DNA from: Ichthyophonus hoferi
Lineage: Eukaryota > Opisthokonta > Ichthyosporea > Ichthyophonida > Ichthyophonidae
DNA: 46,799 bases
Reading direction: 5' to 3'
Assembly: GCA_002751075.1 (NCBI GenBank)
Contig: NAOQ01000040.1
Span: forward strand, 177,148 to 223,946
Positions 23,501-37,400 of the stretch are shown piece after piece. Positions within the stretch are counted from its first letter, which is position 1, and each line of letters opens with the position of its first letter. The notes beneath the pieces were generated by a model. The model made no database searches. It was not told the DNA's origin and saw only the letters and a program-made list of their open reading frames with translations. Made by a program: the position numbers and the translations under genes.

Positions 23501-26410
23501 TTATACCAAATAAGGAAAAGAGGTAAATCATTAATGATCGATAAGAAGCATGATGTAATTACCATAACCAATCAACACCCTACCTCTCCTGATATGATGA
23601 GAAAGTCATTACCGAGATCTTGATTACATTGACGACATTTAGGCTTCTTGACCTAAAACAGCCAATAGGTTAGGCCCAGACATAATCGTATTTAGTCTCT
23701 ATATACCTCAATATTCTTCCTTATAAAAGTTATAATTCTATACCCCTTAAGTGGCCCAAATACATTGTGCTACTATCTTAGAGTGGCAAATGAAAAGAGA
23801 GATCCCAGTGTATGTTAATGTGTCGAGTTATAGGTTGAATTCATTCATAAACCACAATAACACCAACACTGTTCTAAAAAATAAATTCAAGTACATATGT
23901 CTTAATGTCCCTTTCTTCTTTCCCCACCTACCATCTTTTTAGCCAAATCACGGTAGCACGGTTTGCACAACGGTCTCTCGGAATTACTTGCAAAAGCATG
24001 AGTTACCAAGTCAACATTACATACCTATTGTTGAGTGGAAGTAATCAGATAGCCAATCAATAAATGAATTGCATGTTGAAATAAAGACCAAGAATATCTT
24101 ACGTAAGGTATTATTTTATCAATCAAATTGCATCCAACGTTACCTAGACAACATATTGTTGGTCGTAATTTTTAAACTAATAAACAACTGAGTCTTCTTA
24201 CCATATAAAGTAGTTGCGAGGGAGAAATGCAGGTATACACGCCATAATAAGATGCCTGCTTTACTTATATAATTGGAAGAAACCGAGGAAGAAAGACAGT
24301 GGAATAAATCAGATAGGTAAGTATATAGGTGTATATATATATATATGGATTTGTGTGTAGGCACTAGTAAAAAATAAAGGAAGTGATACCTCACATCGGA
24401 AATGATCCGGATGCCACTTGCGACCTAAGACAGAAAGACAGCTATAAAAGGACAGTAGTCAATTATCAGCACTATTAATCGGGTAATCTAGTTGGACCAG
24501 TGCTCTTAATACTATTAACTCTAGGAACTCTTGGACATAAATCTAAATTAAAATATCATCATGTAACTATCATTACGCACAATTTATCCATTTTTTCCAT
24601 CATCTATAACCACTACGCAATTGGTGCAGTACATGGAGCTACCCTACATACAGGTACGCGTTGCACATACTTAGCAGTGCGTATTAAAAAGCCTTACAGC
24701 GTGTAAGTAGTTCCTCAAGTATCCAATACGATTATACCATTAAAAAAATGAAGATCACATTATAAGACCCCTGTTGATCTATGCTCTGATATACAAAACC
24801 AATCGTCTTACAGGAATCAGAAAAAATCTATCATTTAATAGCTTAGTTAGTGTGAGTGCATTAATATGCCTGGATAGATTGCATATAGATCATGTAATCT
24901 TATAGGTCTAACACAAACAATGTACAAAGTAAACTTAAAAACAAAGCAAGTGACAATGTCCCATTAGATTATCTACTATATTAAATTTCAAGGAGAGTAA
25001 TTTATCTTGAAACAATTAATAATCCAATAGTATTCTGAATAGGAAAACAGATGATTGAAAGGAAATTAGTATAGGGTGTATCAGAATATAAGAGATATAA
25101 ATAACTGTCTACTCACTCTCCCACAATATTGACGGCACAAAAGGCACAGCGAGGACCATAGAGCTGCCAATAGTCATACTCACAGTACATCCTAAGTGCA
25201 AAAGATGTAATTATATGTTTATGTATATATTACGATCCTGTCAGGAGTGGTTCCGTAATACAATATATACAACATTTTTTTAATATGGGTATATGCCCAA
25301 TTTATGTAATACGCCAATGTATAATATCTTAGAAATTATTGATATATCATATGAATTATTTGAAAAATACAATTGGCTAGCAGTAGGTTCTTTCTCAGAT
25401 GATGTTCTAGAGAAGGATACATAGTCATAGCATATAAAAGAAATGAGAAGGCATGGTATATGAATATATTAACCAATACAAGGTATGAAATCATTTACAA
25501 ACGATTAAAAGAAAGACAACAGATTTAGGTAAACGAAGAGAGGAAAAAATAGAAAATAATATGAGAAAGAGAGATAGATTTGATGGATTGCCAGGATAAA
25601 AAGCTACCAATCTACCTAGGTCTTACCTGTCTTCATAGGTAAAGAATACCCCATCTTGGAAGGGCTGAGCAATTGGTAATAGACTAGTTAGATGGATTAT
25701 GAAGGTTACAGACATGGTACTAAATTATGGTCTAACAGATGAGTGGATAATGTAAAAGGCTGCAGGATATTGTAAGATTAATATAAGGATATAGATGCTC
25801 ACAAAACAGAACAAAAAATAATAATAAAAAACAAAACAAATGTGACTAAATTTCTGTTCTTACATTATGTAAGACTTGCACTTGATAATTTTTATTTAAT
25901 AAAAATAAAAGGGTATGTAAAAGTAATACTAAACAAGAAATGAAAAATAGAAATAACGGCCAAGAAGGTAAAAGAAAGTAAACAAGCACCTCCTCAGCAC
26001 CCATATATACTTATATGTAGATGCATGTAAGAGATGATTTTCAAAACAGGTATACATTTAGAATTTCTATTTTTTTTTTCAGTTGAATACACCTTATATA
26101 TATTTAAAACTGCTGACAATGATTGGTGTTACATGGAAAAAAAGATGAGGCCTCTGTAGGTATTTATGGGGGATAAACAAACCCCTATCTACACATCTAC
26201 CGAGCTTTCGTACCTATACTTGTACACCTTCTTTAATAACATCTACTTCAAAAGAACAAACAAAAGTTAAATTTTAAATGGAAAAAATATCACCTGAAAA
26301 CACTGATGACAGACATAGCATTTTTCATGGAAAACTTTGTCCATCGTCTGGACCATTGGCTGAGTTTCAGGACAGTTCTCACAACATAGTCCACAGTTTA
26401 ATTGTGCCAT
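20564..26410 (-). CDS. LIMS1: PINCH: five-LIM-domain focal adhesion protein (12 exons)
   Basis: PINCH joins integrin-linked kinase and parvin in the IPP complex that couples integrins to actin. Exons, first to last: 26294-26410, 25627-25664, 25117-25191, 24498-24520, 24390-24424, 23932-24024, 23584-23652, 22977-23085, 22315-22402, 21707-21750, 21054-21199, 20564-20707. The product is 326 aa, close to human PINCH1 (325). LIM1 uses C6, C9, H28, C31, C34, C37, C55, D58. LIM2 spans C67-C119 with H92 in a cysteine position, as in other LIM proteins. LIM3 is C133-C182 and LIM4 C188-C238. LIM5 is C247-C299 with C268 at the usual His, as in animals. The tail [12 protein letters not shown] matches the family's basic end. 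All joins keep frame. The 23-nt exon 4 rests on phase and spacing alone, and the exon 8 donor has a close alternative four bases away. The ATG opens directly into LIM1. Confidence 0.9.
22065..22086 (+). repeat. (GA)n microsatellite in a PINCH intron
   Basis: A run of about eleven GA units followed by more purine-rich sequence. On the transcribed strand of PINCH it is a pyrimidine tract (TC)n in the intron between exons 9 and 10, too far from the exon to be its splice tract. Confidence 0.85.
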
Positions 26411-29386
26411 GTTGGTACCTAACAGAGATAAAGATGTACAAATGTAGTTTTAAAGTCACTATGATTGCTACTAGTACATGAAATTTTTGTTTTATTGTTT
26501 TATTGTTTTATTGTTTTATTGTTTTCCTTTTCATTTTTATCTTATACCTATAATACCTACTGTAATAGTGCAGTGTACAATAATATATACATTCTTCAGT
26601 TCATTGCCATATGATAACTTTGGATCTAAAAGTTTTAAACAGATGGCTCACTATATAAATATAGATGGCATGAAAAGTAAAATAAGATCAGCCAATGAAA
26701 TGGAAGTAATACTTACTGAAATTATAAATTACGTTTTAATTGGGTAATTTAGTTGAGAATAGATATAATGAATGAGAACAGTTTGATTGTCTAATAATAA
26801 CTAATATGCAGAAGGGATACATGATTATATTTTATTGTTATATTATTATATTATGTTTTGTGAAAAGGTTTCAATCGTACTGAAGGCAACAGAGTAATGT
26901 AAAACTTGTTATATATGCAAATAAACTAGTACAGTAATTTCATAGTATTTCACGTATGGTCCTTGAATAGCTGATGTTATTTAATATCCATCAACAAAAA
27001 TATAATAATATACAGTACAACAATTTAGGAGTAAGGACGGATTTACTTAGTGCTCGACAGACATTTCCTGTCATAAAAATTTAAAGGTTTTAACTATTAA
27101 ACAGTGAAGGTTTATAACTAATCATGGATTTTTTATTTTTTATTGAAATTGATTCACATTATACCGTAGGCAAGAACCATATATTTGATGAAGGCTAATA
27201 TCTAGTAAAAATGATATCAAAGATCAATGATGACAGACCTTTATCGCACGTATTATATAGATAATATATATTATCATGCACAATTATATAATATTAATAT
27301 AATAGCGGGTTTATGGTTTTGGTACACTCATTCAGATCGAATTGGTGCAATTGATATTCTATACTGTGTCTGTCTATTGCCTTTATAGCTTACTTGGTAT
27401 ATGTATTTTACGATCAGTTCTACCTAGCTAGTGGGATATAATCCTCTGTAGATGGCTATTTTAATGTATATTTGACCCATTAGTTTAGATAAAAATCTGT
27501 GGTAGTTATAGTGACTTGTCTAGAGGTTTCGGAAGCTCCAATTGATTGTTGCGTAGTAGTTGGTTTCCTTGGGCTAGCAGTAGTAATAGCTAATTGACCT
27601 GATCTAATCTCAAGGCTCAGTTGAAATGGCAGAGATCATATAAGAGGCACGTATCCTGACTAACTCTGGCTGTAGTAATTATACCTATGTTCTAATTAAG
27701 AAGAAAGTGATGCTTTGTCTCGCTTCGGTGCAAATGTAGATATTGCACAATGAAGTGCTATATCACGACGTAAATAATAACTATTATTACTATTTAAGAT
27801 TAGTAAACAGGTCTCTGACTCTTGGACAAGCCAGAGATCTGGACACTAGTTATTGTATTCAAGTGGCAACGGTAAACTAGACATTGTAAAAGAAATGCGA
27901 TGACTGTATACATATATATTGTGCCATTGTTTAATCAAATAGTCAAATGCCAAGGTTTGTGTGTTACGAGTAGATTTGTTTTTGATAGCATGAGTGCCAA
28001 ATGCGTGTAGCTAGCCGGATACGTGTAAGCGGGGACTTTATTAGTTGTTTCCGTTTCCATTTATACTTTCCCGATCTTTGTTCATCGTGTGTGCCGATTG
28101 TGGTTAACATCTGTATAATTGTGTTCATTATCGTAAATGGGACTGGTCGTGATGATTCTTATTGGCTAATACAATTCATGAATAATCACAGAGACCCACT
28201 AGAATTGTCTTATCTTATCTCGATACTCGAATACTATTGTGTTCTCATATGAATGGATTTTTATCCAAATACTTCATTAATGCAAGGCTGACGTAACTAT
28301 TTTTTGACAAATCAATTTTGCCTTGTTGAGAACGTAGTGCAATTAACTATTATTAAACCGATCATTTCACAATCCACTTGTTATCAGACTTCACCCGAAC
28401 TACGTGTGTTTATTCAGAGTTAACGTCTTGTAACAGTTGATAACGATGCAGTATGTGTACCACAAAACCACTTGTATATACTACCATCGGTGAAACCATC
28501 CCATAGTTGTAAGTATATTATATTCCTCTTAAATATAATTTAAGCTTTTTGCAGTTCCAGATCTGACCTATAATGCATTATTCGATACAAGCTGACCTAT
28601 CGATATAAAATATATAGTTAAATTGAGTGATTCTTGCATTGTCTTTTTAATATATAACGTAAAATTATAAAATTGCACCTTTCAAGAATAATACCAGCGT
28701 TGATATTTTTAGCACATAGCTCATTTACACAAGTAAACAAACACATTTTTTCCGTGTTGTCGTACTATACAACGCTTTAGTAAAATCACTAGAGTATTTT
28801 GTTATTATGGTGAGTGCAAAACAAACTGGTACTAGTGACAACTTGAGCCATTGTTAATCAAAGTACAATCTACTACGTCCATACAGGCGAATCAAAGAGT
28901 AGCTCTTCTTTAAATTCAATACATATTTATAGTTATAGGCAGCATCGTAGTTTGAATTTTTAAAGTATAATAAGGGAAGTCATGCAGCTCCCCAACGCAA
29001 ACGCACAGCAAAGCCCTACATCATATCTCTCTATTAGATCCTCATTAACAGAAACAACATCCATGCACAAAAGTTAGCTCACTTTATGTTGTTTTATTTC
29101 TAATATGAATCCTGTGGCACAGCCAGATATATGGAGATATATATTCAGCCCAGAATCTATCAGCGAAGGTACTAAATGTCGTATATGTAGCAGGAGATTA
29201 AAATCACCGTAAAAAATTGTTGTAAAGGTGAGGACTAGAATATCAACCTCCCTAATAACCAAGATGATTAACCAACCCTAGGATTGATCTGAGCAGTCAA
29301 CTGTAGAACAGAAAAACATTATTAACATGTATGACTATGTACGCATCGACAGCTCACTCAATGAGAGGCTACATGCGCTGTATAGT
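26411..29386. other. Intergenic region between PINCH and POLE3
   Basis: About 3 kb upstream of PINCH and downstream of POLE3. It is AT-rich and contains a TGTTTTAT tandem (about four copies, 26487-26525). An 83-codon frame at 28001-28252 has no recognisable similarity. A TTTATT near 29093 could serve as the POLE3 polyadenylation signal in the minus orientation. No exon was supported. Confidence 0.5.
26487..26525 (+). repeat. (TGTTTTAT)n tandem repeat
   Basis: Four near-perfect tandem copies of an 8-base unit, just upstream of the PINCH start codon (on its promoter side). Confidence 0.85.
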
Positions 29387-31852
29387 TCATTCTTCATCCT
29401 CTTCCTCTACTGATTCTTTTACCACCTTGGGCTTCTTTGGCTCGCCGCCGCTGGTCAAAGTCTTGCCTTCTTTCTTGGCGCGAAACACTAAGGATAATCA
29501 AATGTATGAGTAAAACAACTAAATAGTTTTAAATTTAGAATATATATTATTAAGGCAACAAAAATGTATAGGCATATATATATGATGAGATAAAATTAAA
29601 GATATTTTGGATGGGTAGAGATAGTCGGAGCATGCAAAACAGAGTACAGAGAACCGGCAGGCCATAACAATAAAGGTCAGGGAAGTAAACATGCACACAA
29701 TCCATACTTGCAAGGCTCTGTTCTAAACAGTCCTGGAACTCCGTGAATTCAATCTCTGACATGGCTGCAATCACATCTTCACCAGAGATGGTTTTTCTCT
29801 TTTTTTTAAGTGTATGTTCGTTAGCACTGAAAGAAGAAGGAGAAAGGGCGGTTAGAACTATTATTAGGTAGTGTGATGAAGTGATAAAAAAAAAGAAAAG
29901 AAAAAAGGGATAAATATATATATGAATAGAATAACTAAGAAATACACAGAAGAGGAGGAGGAGGTTATCAATCATATTACATTATATTTCATGCTATGAC
30001 ATTAATGCGGAACAATATTTTATTTCCCAGGCATTAAGTGAAGCTCATTAAAAATTTCAGATAACAAAGAGAGAAAAAAGATAATGTCAAATATAGCTAA
30101 CCGTCCAATAACTGAACACCAATCAGGTACCCTGTATGTATGCCCAAGGGCTGATACTGCAATTCCCATACACTGCCCCCTACCATAACATAACGATCCA
30201 CATGTTGATAGTCATACACGGTCCTATGCTTAATTTCTGATTATATTATCAATCCAACATACATACTGTGTTCACATATCATCTGCTGGTCTATTTAACT
30301 TCGCCTAATTTCACCCTATGAATACATAGAACAGGGAAGAATAAAGGCAAATAACATTAACTCACTAAGTTGTGGCGTGTGTAATGAAGTGGGTGGCAGC
30401 CTTGACCAGGGCAACCTTGGCATCTTTGGAGATATTACACCCCTCAGGGAGCTATGGAGATGATTGGTTGATTAGACGTAGTCCTTGGTTACCATGCCCA
30501 ATAAAAAAACAAATTAAGAAACGGAGGATGAAATGTATATGATACCAGTGAGAGAAAACACTAGTTAGTCGCATAACCAATGGAGAGAGGGGAATTTGAT
30601 GAGGAGAGGAATAATGGACCAATAAAAGGTAGCCAAGTCCAAACACTAGGCAGTTAATTCATTTTCACCTCTCCCATACCATTTATAGAAAGTATTAATA
30701 TAATACGACAGAACCATTGGGTAGATATCATGCTAGTTTGAATGTGTAGGAAGGAGAAAACAAATATACAATTAAATATTAAAATATAAAATGACACACG
30801 ATAGGGGAAACGACCCTTCTAAATGGTATCCACTCCCTCTCTAGCCCCTCATAGATCACTGTATTCAAACAGAATGCGAGAGAGAGCGGCACATGCAATA
30901 TACACTACACTCCCACATACATTTAAAGCATACACAAGAGGCACAGTGTCTATACAATCACTCGTAAGAAAACGCAAGCAGTTATGTGCCTCTATACACA
31001 CAAATGGGAACAACTTTTTGAAAAAGAAAGCCAACAGGACAGTAGTAGAGCAGTACTAATATATGAGACCAGTAGATAATGATAGGAGAGGCAGTAGGAA
31101 AAAAGCCTCGAGGTACAATCTCACGCACGTAACACAACAGATAACAGATAGCTAACGGTAACACTCAAATTAATAGTGCTATAGGCTTAAACACCGCGCC
31201 ATATAATATTTATACACACCTATATGTATATGAAAAGTAAGACAATGAAGTATATAAACTATAACGTATAGGTAGACCCTCCCTTGGGTGTAAACATGCA
31301 CACAACACCATAGAACAACTGAAGGCCAGGAATTTTTTTTTAAAAGAATAAGTCCGCTAACTAGAAAGGCAAGGTATATATAATGGACCCAAATGAATAA
31401 TTAATTCCCTTCTTACACTAAAAAACTATTTACCAAGTTCAAGTTTCGAATCTTGCATCAGATACCAGTTAGATGAAACAATGGTGTTCATGTAACAACG
31501 TAAATATAGCATGACAATGCAAGATTGATAAAGTAAATGAAGGAATAGAAAGGTGATAAGGCTTATTTATGCGCATTATTTTGTCTTTTACTATTTAACT
31601 ACTCTTTCAATACAGCGGATTTCTTAGTACAATGTACAAAATATAATACATAAGGGGAAATATTCATATCGATACCTCAATAAAAGTTAAATAGGTTAGA
31701 TCTATATATATAAAAAAAAAGAAACAATAAAAGAAATAACGAAACCAAAAGCAAGCGCAAAAGGTTCCAGAAAGAAAAAAAATCAGACCACTCACGTTTT
31801 CCTTCGCTATCCGCATAATAGCGGCAGTAGGCAAGTCTCTATCATCGGACAT
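29387..31852 (-). CDS. POLE3: DNA polymerase epsilon subunit 3 / CHRAC17-like histone-fold protein (4 exons)
   Basis: Small histone-fold protein that pairs with POLE4/CHRAC15 in the polymerase epsilon holoenzyme and the CHRAC remodelling complex in the nucleus. Exons: 31796-31852, 30366-30451, 29708-29826, 29387-29487; introns in phases 0, 2 and 1; product 120 aa. The order follows POLE3: RDLPTAAIMRIAKEN, LPEGCNISKDAKVALVKAAT, then KKKRKTISGEDVIAAMSEIE and F.DCLEQSLAMFR. These correspond to helices alpha1, alpha2 and alpha3-C of the fold. The end is a short basic then acidic tail (VEEEDEE), as in POLE3 but shorter than the human 147 aa. All introns are GT-AG with GTGAGT or GTATGG donors where visible. 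NF-YB or DR1 are the nearest alternatives, but the LP.A.I.RI.KE start and the acidic tail favour POLE3/Dpb4. Confidence 0.9.
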
Positions 31853-33841
31853 TTTAAACTATTTTATTACAAAGAAGTCAAGGTTAAACTCCTTAACAAC
31901 TACCGAAGCCTATATCCACACTAATAAAGTAATAATAAAAGTATGTAAATTAATAGTATACTTGATCTATACAATACAATTAGTCGTCCAATGCCCCTCT
32001 ATCTGCAAAGTATTGGTTGCTCAGGCAAGCCGCATTCTGCTGCACCAAGTCGTTTTTTTACCGCCTAATATTCCCAAGCTTATCATCCTAGCGTACAAAG
32101 AACCAATCACAAGTATCAAATTAATTATTTAAGCAAATTTATAATTGCTGATGCAGCCTTATTGAACTTGGAGTTTAATAAATTGCTTTATTGGTTGAAG
32201 AAATTAGCCAAGTAATATTTATCGTTTACGGCCTGTATATTGGAAGAAAGAGTGGATTGTTAAGAAATATCCAAATAGGTTTTAATTATATTAAGAGATT
32301 ATTAGTGCATTTGCTGTTACATATTAAGGAGAAATCTTGACACCCTTGCATACCTTGGCGCATATATCTGTTAATATATACGCACATTTCCTTTCAATAG
32401 TTAAATGCTATGTAGCAAATGCTTTCATTTCTAGTACCATAATTAGCTTTACACGAAAAGCGCTGAATTGTAACCCTATATGACACAGCTATGATTTCTG
32501 CATGGTCTTTCTAATGTTTAATACTTTTTTTAGAATATGAACCATTACCTAAAAACAACACCAAAAGAAGGTTTTATCTTCAATAAAGTAAATTGGTGGC
32601 ATATTGTTATATATTAATTAATGAAAATTAATAATATTTTCTTAGTTATCCAAATCTGGAGTTGCAGAGGCTTCTGTACTCGACTGATTCGTCAAGAGGT
32701 CCAATTGCTTAGTATATACACAATAGAGTACTGTCATCTAGATCAGTTAAAGGAATTGTACTAGTTTGTGTTATATATAGCTGGTATGCTTAACTGTATA
32801 AAGGTAGGATTTTTATTTTTTTGGGAGGAATTACGGACACCGGTTAATTATTATCTTTCCACTAGCTGTTAGCAACTATATGCCACATTGGTAGAACTAA
32901 TTAAGAGCTGGGCATACATAGATATCTAAATGATAAATATAAAAAATATCAAGGACCAATGAAAAGGAGGAAATGTCACCATGTTGTCTTATTACTTAAT
33001 TTATGGCAAGCTATTTAATAGTCAGCGACTCATAATACGAAAGATGTGTATGACGTCTATATGACGTTTCGGAAACTATATCTAGTTGGTACTAGTTATT
33101 CATATAGAGGGCTTGAAATCCTAAAGCAATTTATGTTATGCTTTTCATATATATATTTTAATAAACACTTTTAGTCCAACAACTCCGAAGTATGCTTTTT
33201 TATGTAATTAATCGTAGATTACCTAGACCAATACAATGGAGTTAAATATTTAAATATAGACTAATACTATACTAGAATGTAGTGTTACCTATTATTACTC
33301 TCATTAATGCAATATAAATTGTTCATTGGTATAGAGTAATTACAGTTTTAGATGGTTAAGTTTTCCCACTTTCCTTCTCAATCAAATAGACTGAAAGTAC
33401 CACATTCTATTGGTTAGCATCTATGCATCAGATATCTCGATCAAGAAAGACCGCTATTTAATTAGTTCATATAACCCAATCAAAATTAGCCAAATATAGT
33501 GTGGTATTGTGCTACCTTTATAACTTAAAAACACCCATTGGACAATACCAGTTGGGTCCACCAGGGATTTCTCAACTACTTCATTCCTGTCTCACCCCGT
33601 TCTATAGTTATGAAATATTGCTGTGTGACCTTATTGGCACTAGCACTACATCTAATCTCATCTTATACTCTTCCATTGTAAATATATGTTCAACCAAGAT
33701 GTACAAGGGAGGAAAACGTAAACATCAAGTATCTATTGTAGTGACATATCGGTAGTAGTTGCATGCTGCCCGCCCTAGGGGGATAGTAACATTAGGGCCA
33801 GAGAGTGCCCCGACAGATGCATGCTGTTGCAACAATAGTGC
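31853..33841. other. Intergenic region between POLE3 and Enhancer of polycomb
   Basis: About 2 kb between the POLE3 start codon and the Enhancer of polycomb stop codon, both on the minus strand. It is AT-rich with several CCAAT/ATTGG motifs (for example near 32103, 32192 and 33407) but no supported exon. The POLE3 promoter should lie in the left part. Confidence 0.55.
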
Positions 33842-34400
33842 TTATGATTTGGCCTTAGGTAAGCCCTGAGGTCCTGTAGGCGACGATATAGAGGTACCAT
33901 TGGGAAGAGAGGAGGAGGGATTAGGAGGAGATTGATGTGAACCATGTTGAGGTAGTTGTTGACGTCTAAGTTGATTCTGCAGACTGTTGGGTTTAGATGC
34001 TACAGTTGCTGTTTGCTGATGTTGTTGTTGCTGCTGCTGTGCTACTGCCAGCTGGGCCTGTTGTTGGTATTGTTGCTGTAGTTGTAGCAACTGTTGTTGA
34101 TGTATTTGCTGTAATTGAAGCTGTTGCTGTTGGTGTTGGTGCAACTGTAGTTGCTGCAGGCTCATCGGTTGTTGGGTAGCACCTTGCAACATGCTAGCCT
34201 GCATAAGCATACTCATACTCAAGTCAGAGCCTACAATGGGAAGAAGGTGAGTTTGTCCAAGACTCATCTGCTGCTGCTGCTTTATGAGAAGTTGTTGTTG
34301 TTGTTGCTGGAGTGTCTGTTGTTGCTGCTGCTGCTGTTGTTGTTGTTGCTGGAGTGTCTGTTGTTGCTGCTGCTGCTGTTGTTGTTGCTGTTGCTGTTGT

Positions 34401-34435
<35 letters not shown>

Positions 34436-37400
34436 TTGTTGTTGTTGCTGCTGCTGCTGTTGTTGTTGTTGTTGTTGCTGTTGCTGTTGCTGTGATAATA
34501 GCGACTGTGGGGTGACTAGATTTTTCTGTGATGTGAGTAATTGGGAGAGCGAAGCCTGGGTAGATGATTGACCAATATTGACACCAGAGGGCGGCTTACT
34601 AGCCTGTGTAGGCTGTACCGATGGTCTAGAGGCTATGGCCAAACCAGCTGTGGCCAAACCAGCTGTGGCCAATAAAAGATCATGTGTAGTTGTTGCCGGA
34701 GACTCTACAGATCCCTGTTGATTCGATAATTTCCGAGTTATAGTCATAGGTGAGGGGGATACATTACCAATTTGAGGTGTATGGGACCCCCCCTGCCTCC
34801 CCGGGGTATTACCGGAGCCACCTAACCCATGCATGGCCTTGGGTGTGGTAGTCATACCTGTCATGGTAGCGGCTTGGTGAATAAAATTATGATCAGCTGA
34901 TCTTTCCCGCAGAGGTGCAGCAGTGATAGGGTCTTGGGCAGGGAAACCCTTGCTCTCCCCTTGGGCCTGTGCCATGAGAAGGGTGGCTAACCCAGGCTCC
35001 GTCTTCACAGTGGAGAGCCTAGGGTCTGTACTTCTAGGTGTGGTATTGCTATTGCTATTACTATTGCTGTTATTATAATTAGAATCGGTATTCACAGCAT
35101 TAGTAACGTTAAACGTATTAGTATTATTGGTATTATTAACATCCTCATGAACACTGCTAGGATTGGCAGTAGTGGCAACGCCGTGATTGACGCTGTTACC
35201 ATTATTATTATTATTACCCTTGTTAAGGTCATTGATCGTAGGTTTACTGTTATTACTCACATGAGTAAACGAGGTATTCGATTGGGCGGCTGTCACGGTT
35301 GCTAGGGAGGAAAGATTAGACAGATCCATTGGCTGGGCCTTTCCATGGAGGTAAAGATCTACCAACGCCCGAGGTGTCCTATCAATTATTCTCCGACCAC
35401 CTCGACCTATCCGCACACGGCCACAAAATACCTCCTTGGTACAACCCTGGTAGTACGGGATAGAAGGGAGTACCAGTCAGACAAGAGTATTGCTATCAAT
35501 CCTAGCTACATACACACCATGGGTGGAAAGACAGTTAGTTTAAATCAATTAACTACTTACAAGTAGCCTATTCCTAACCTATAGATAATATATTATATTT
35601 AGAAAGTATATGAGTTCTGGCCGTAAACGAATTTGTGTCTTTTTTTCTGCAGCCATACTGCATAAGGTTTTCCTATCTCAATTTAATTCTCTACTTGCTA
35701 TTACTGTAGCCATATGGAAGGGGAGAGATAATAACTACAACATAGTGAGATAATAAAGATAACACAGTAAGATAATAACCAAGTACGGGCCTATTATATC
35801 CATGTATGTATATGCATGAAGATGAAGCCTCGGTCAGATAAAATTGCAAGGTTATATAACTATATACATCTAGCCATAGGCCATAGGGTAGTCAAGGAGG
35901 AGGAGTGCCTACTTGTAGTGCCACAAAGGCAAAGCGAGATGGATACTCCCGGTTGTAGACAGACATACCCATACCAGACCCCTGTATCCCATGATACCAT
36001 TAGATAAGTACTACCCTATATGTAAAGCCGACATTGGAATATGTACATGACTGGCCTGCACAGTGTGTGTGTATATAGGGTAGTGCACAGCAAAACATTA
36101 AGAGAAAGAGACGCGTAATACTAGAAATACATGTGGATTTGAACAGAGATAGCTAAGTATATATACTTACTATAATATACCACCCTATACAGTATACATA
36201 CATACATACATACATACATGCTATAATACCCTATATATACCTTACATATACCCTACCTGACAGTACGATATTCCCCGTTTTCTCTTGAAGGGAAAGGCCA
36301 TGTCGGCCTTTTTAAGCATTTTGGGCATCCCTCCGGTCTCACTCTCTTCTATGGTGGAGTGTCTCTAGGTTAAAATTAACGGGCCTATTATAAAACACGT
36401 TTATCTTTTAACTCTTTTTTCTCATTGATTAAATATAGTAATGTTTCCCTTATGTGGATCCCATATACCAATATACAACCAGTTTAAGATGAAATAGTAA
36501 GAACTGGACGTATAATTAAGAATTAACCAATCACGAGAAGCAATTATCACAGTATGAAAGATATAAACAGGACACTACTGTAAAAGATACTATATATATA
36601 GAAGATAAAATATGAAGCCAATCGACACTCGAAGAGCAAGGGAAGGAAAAGATGTAGAAATAGAGAGGTTGATATAGATAGAGGTAGATATAAAGCGGTA
36701 GTCAAATAAAGCAACAATAAAACAATAAGTAATTAGCAGAACACGGGCAAGGGAGGTAGGTAGGGTGTGTCTAGTTCAAGAGATCATGACATCAAGGGGA
36801 TGCATGCAGGTGTAGATAGAGGTATATATATATATATATATATACATTCATATATATAGACATATACATACCATGTGATTGTGTGTAGTTACCATATTTT
36901 TGTAGTTTGTCAAAGGTAGTGATCTTACCGGGTCTGTATGATTCACACAGTTCCCCAGTTAGTTAGCAACTAGTATAATGGCGCATTGTGGGAAGAATAA
37001 AGGTATATTATGTATTGTTGTATGTACAATAGTATGTAATATAGCATGATAATATAATAGTATGCATGCATACAATACATATACATAAAACCATACAGTA
37101 CCTTGTGGTATCACTATGTCCATTAATAGCGCGAATCTTGTGCTTTTTAAATTTCTAAAGAATACCATATTAGTATAATGAACCAATCATATATTAATAT
37201 TAAATTTCAGTGACTGTAAATATAACCTCATTTCATTTTCTATAAGAGGAATCAATATTCATATAACCTACCACTGTAGATACAGGGTTGTATATAAGTG
37301 TTATAATCCTAGGTAGGCTTTAACAAGGCCTTTAATTGCAAAAAGAGTTGGATCAATTAGCATAAGAAAGGTATAGAAGAAACATATAATAGGTTAATTT

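Noticed and set aside
28001-28252. 83-codon frame between PINCH and POLE3
   Set aside because: The peptide is hydrophobic and unrecognised, with no adjoining exons; it is likely chance in AT-rich DNA.
34151-34571. Plus-strand frames rich in leucine, cysteine or valine/alanine
   Set aside because: They are the other readings of the glutamine repeat of Enhancer of polycomb on the opposite strand.
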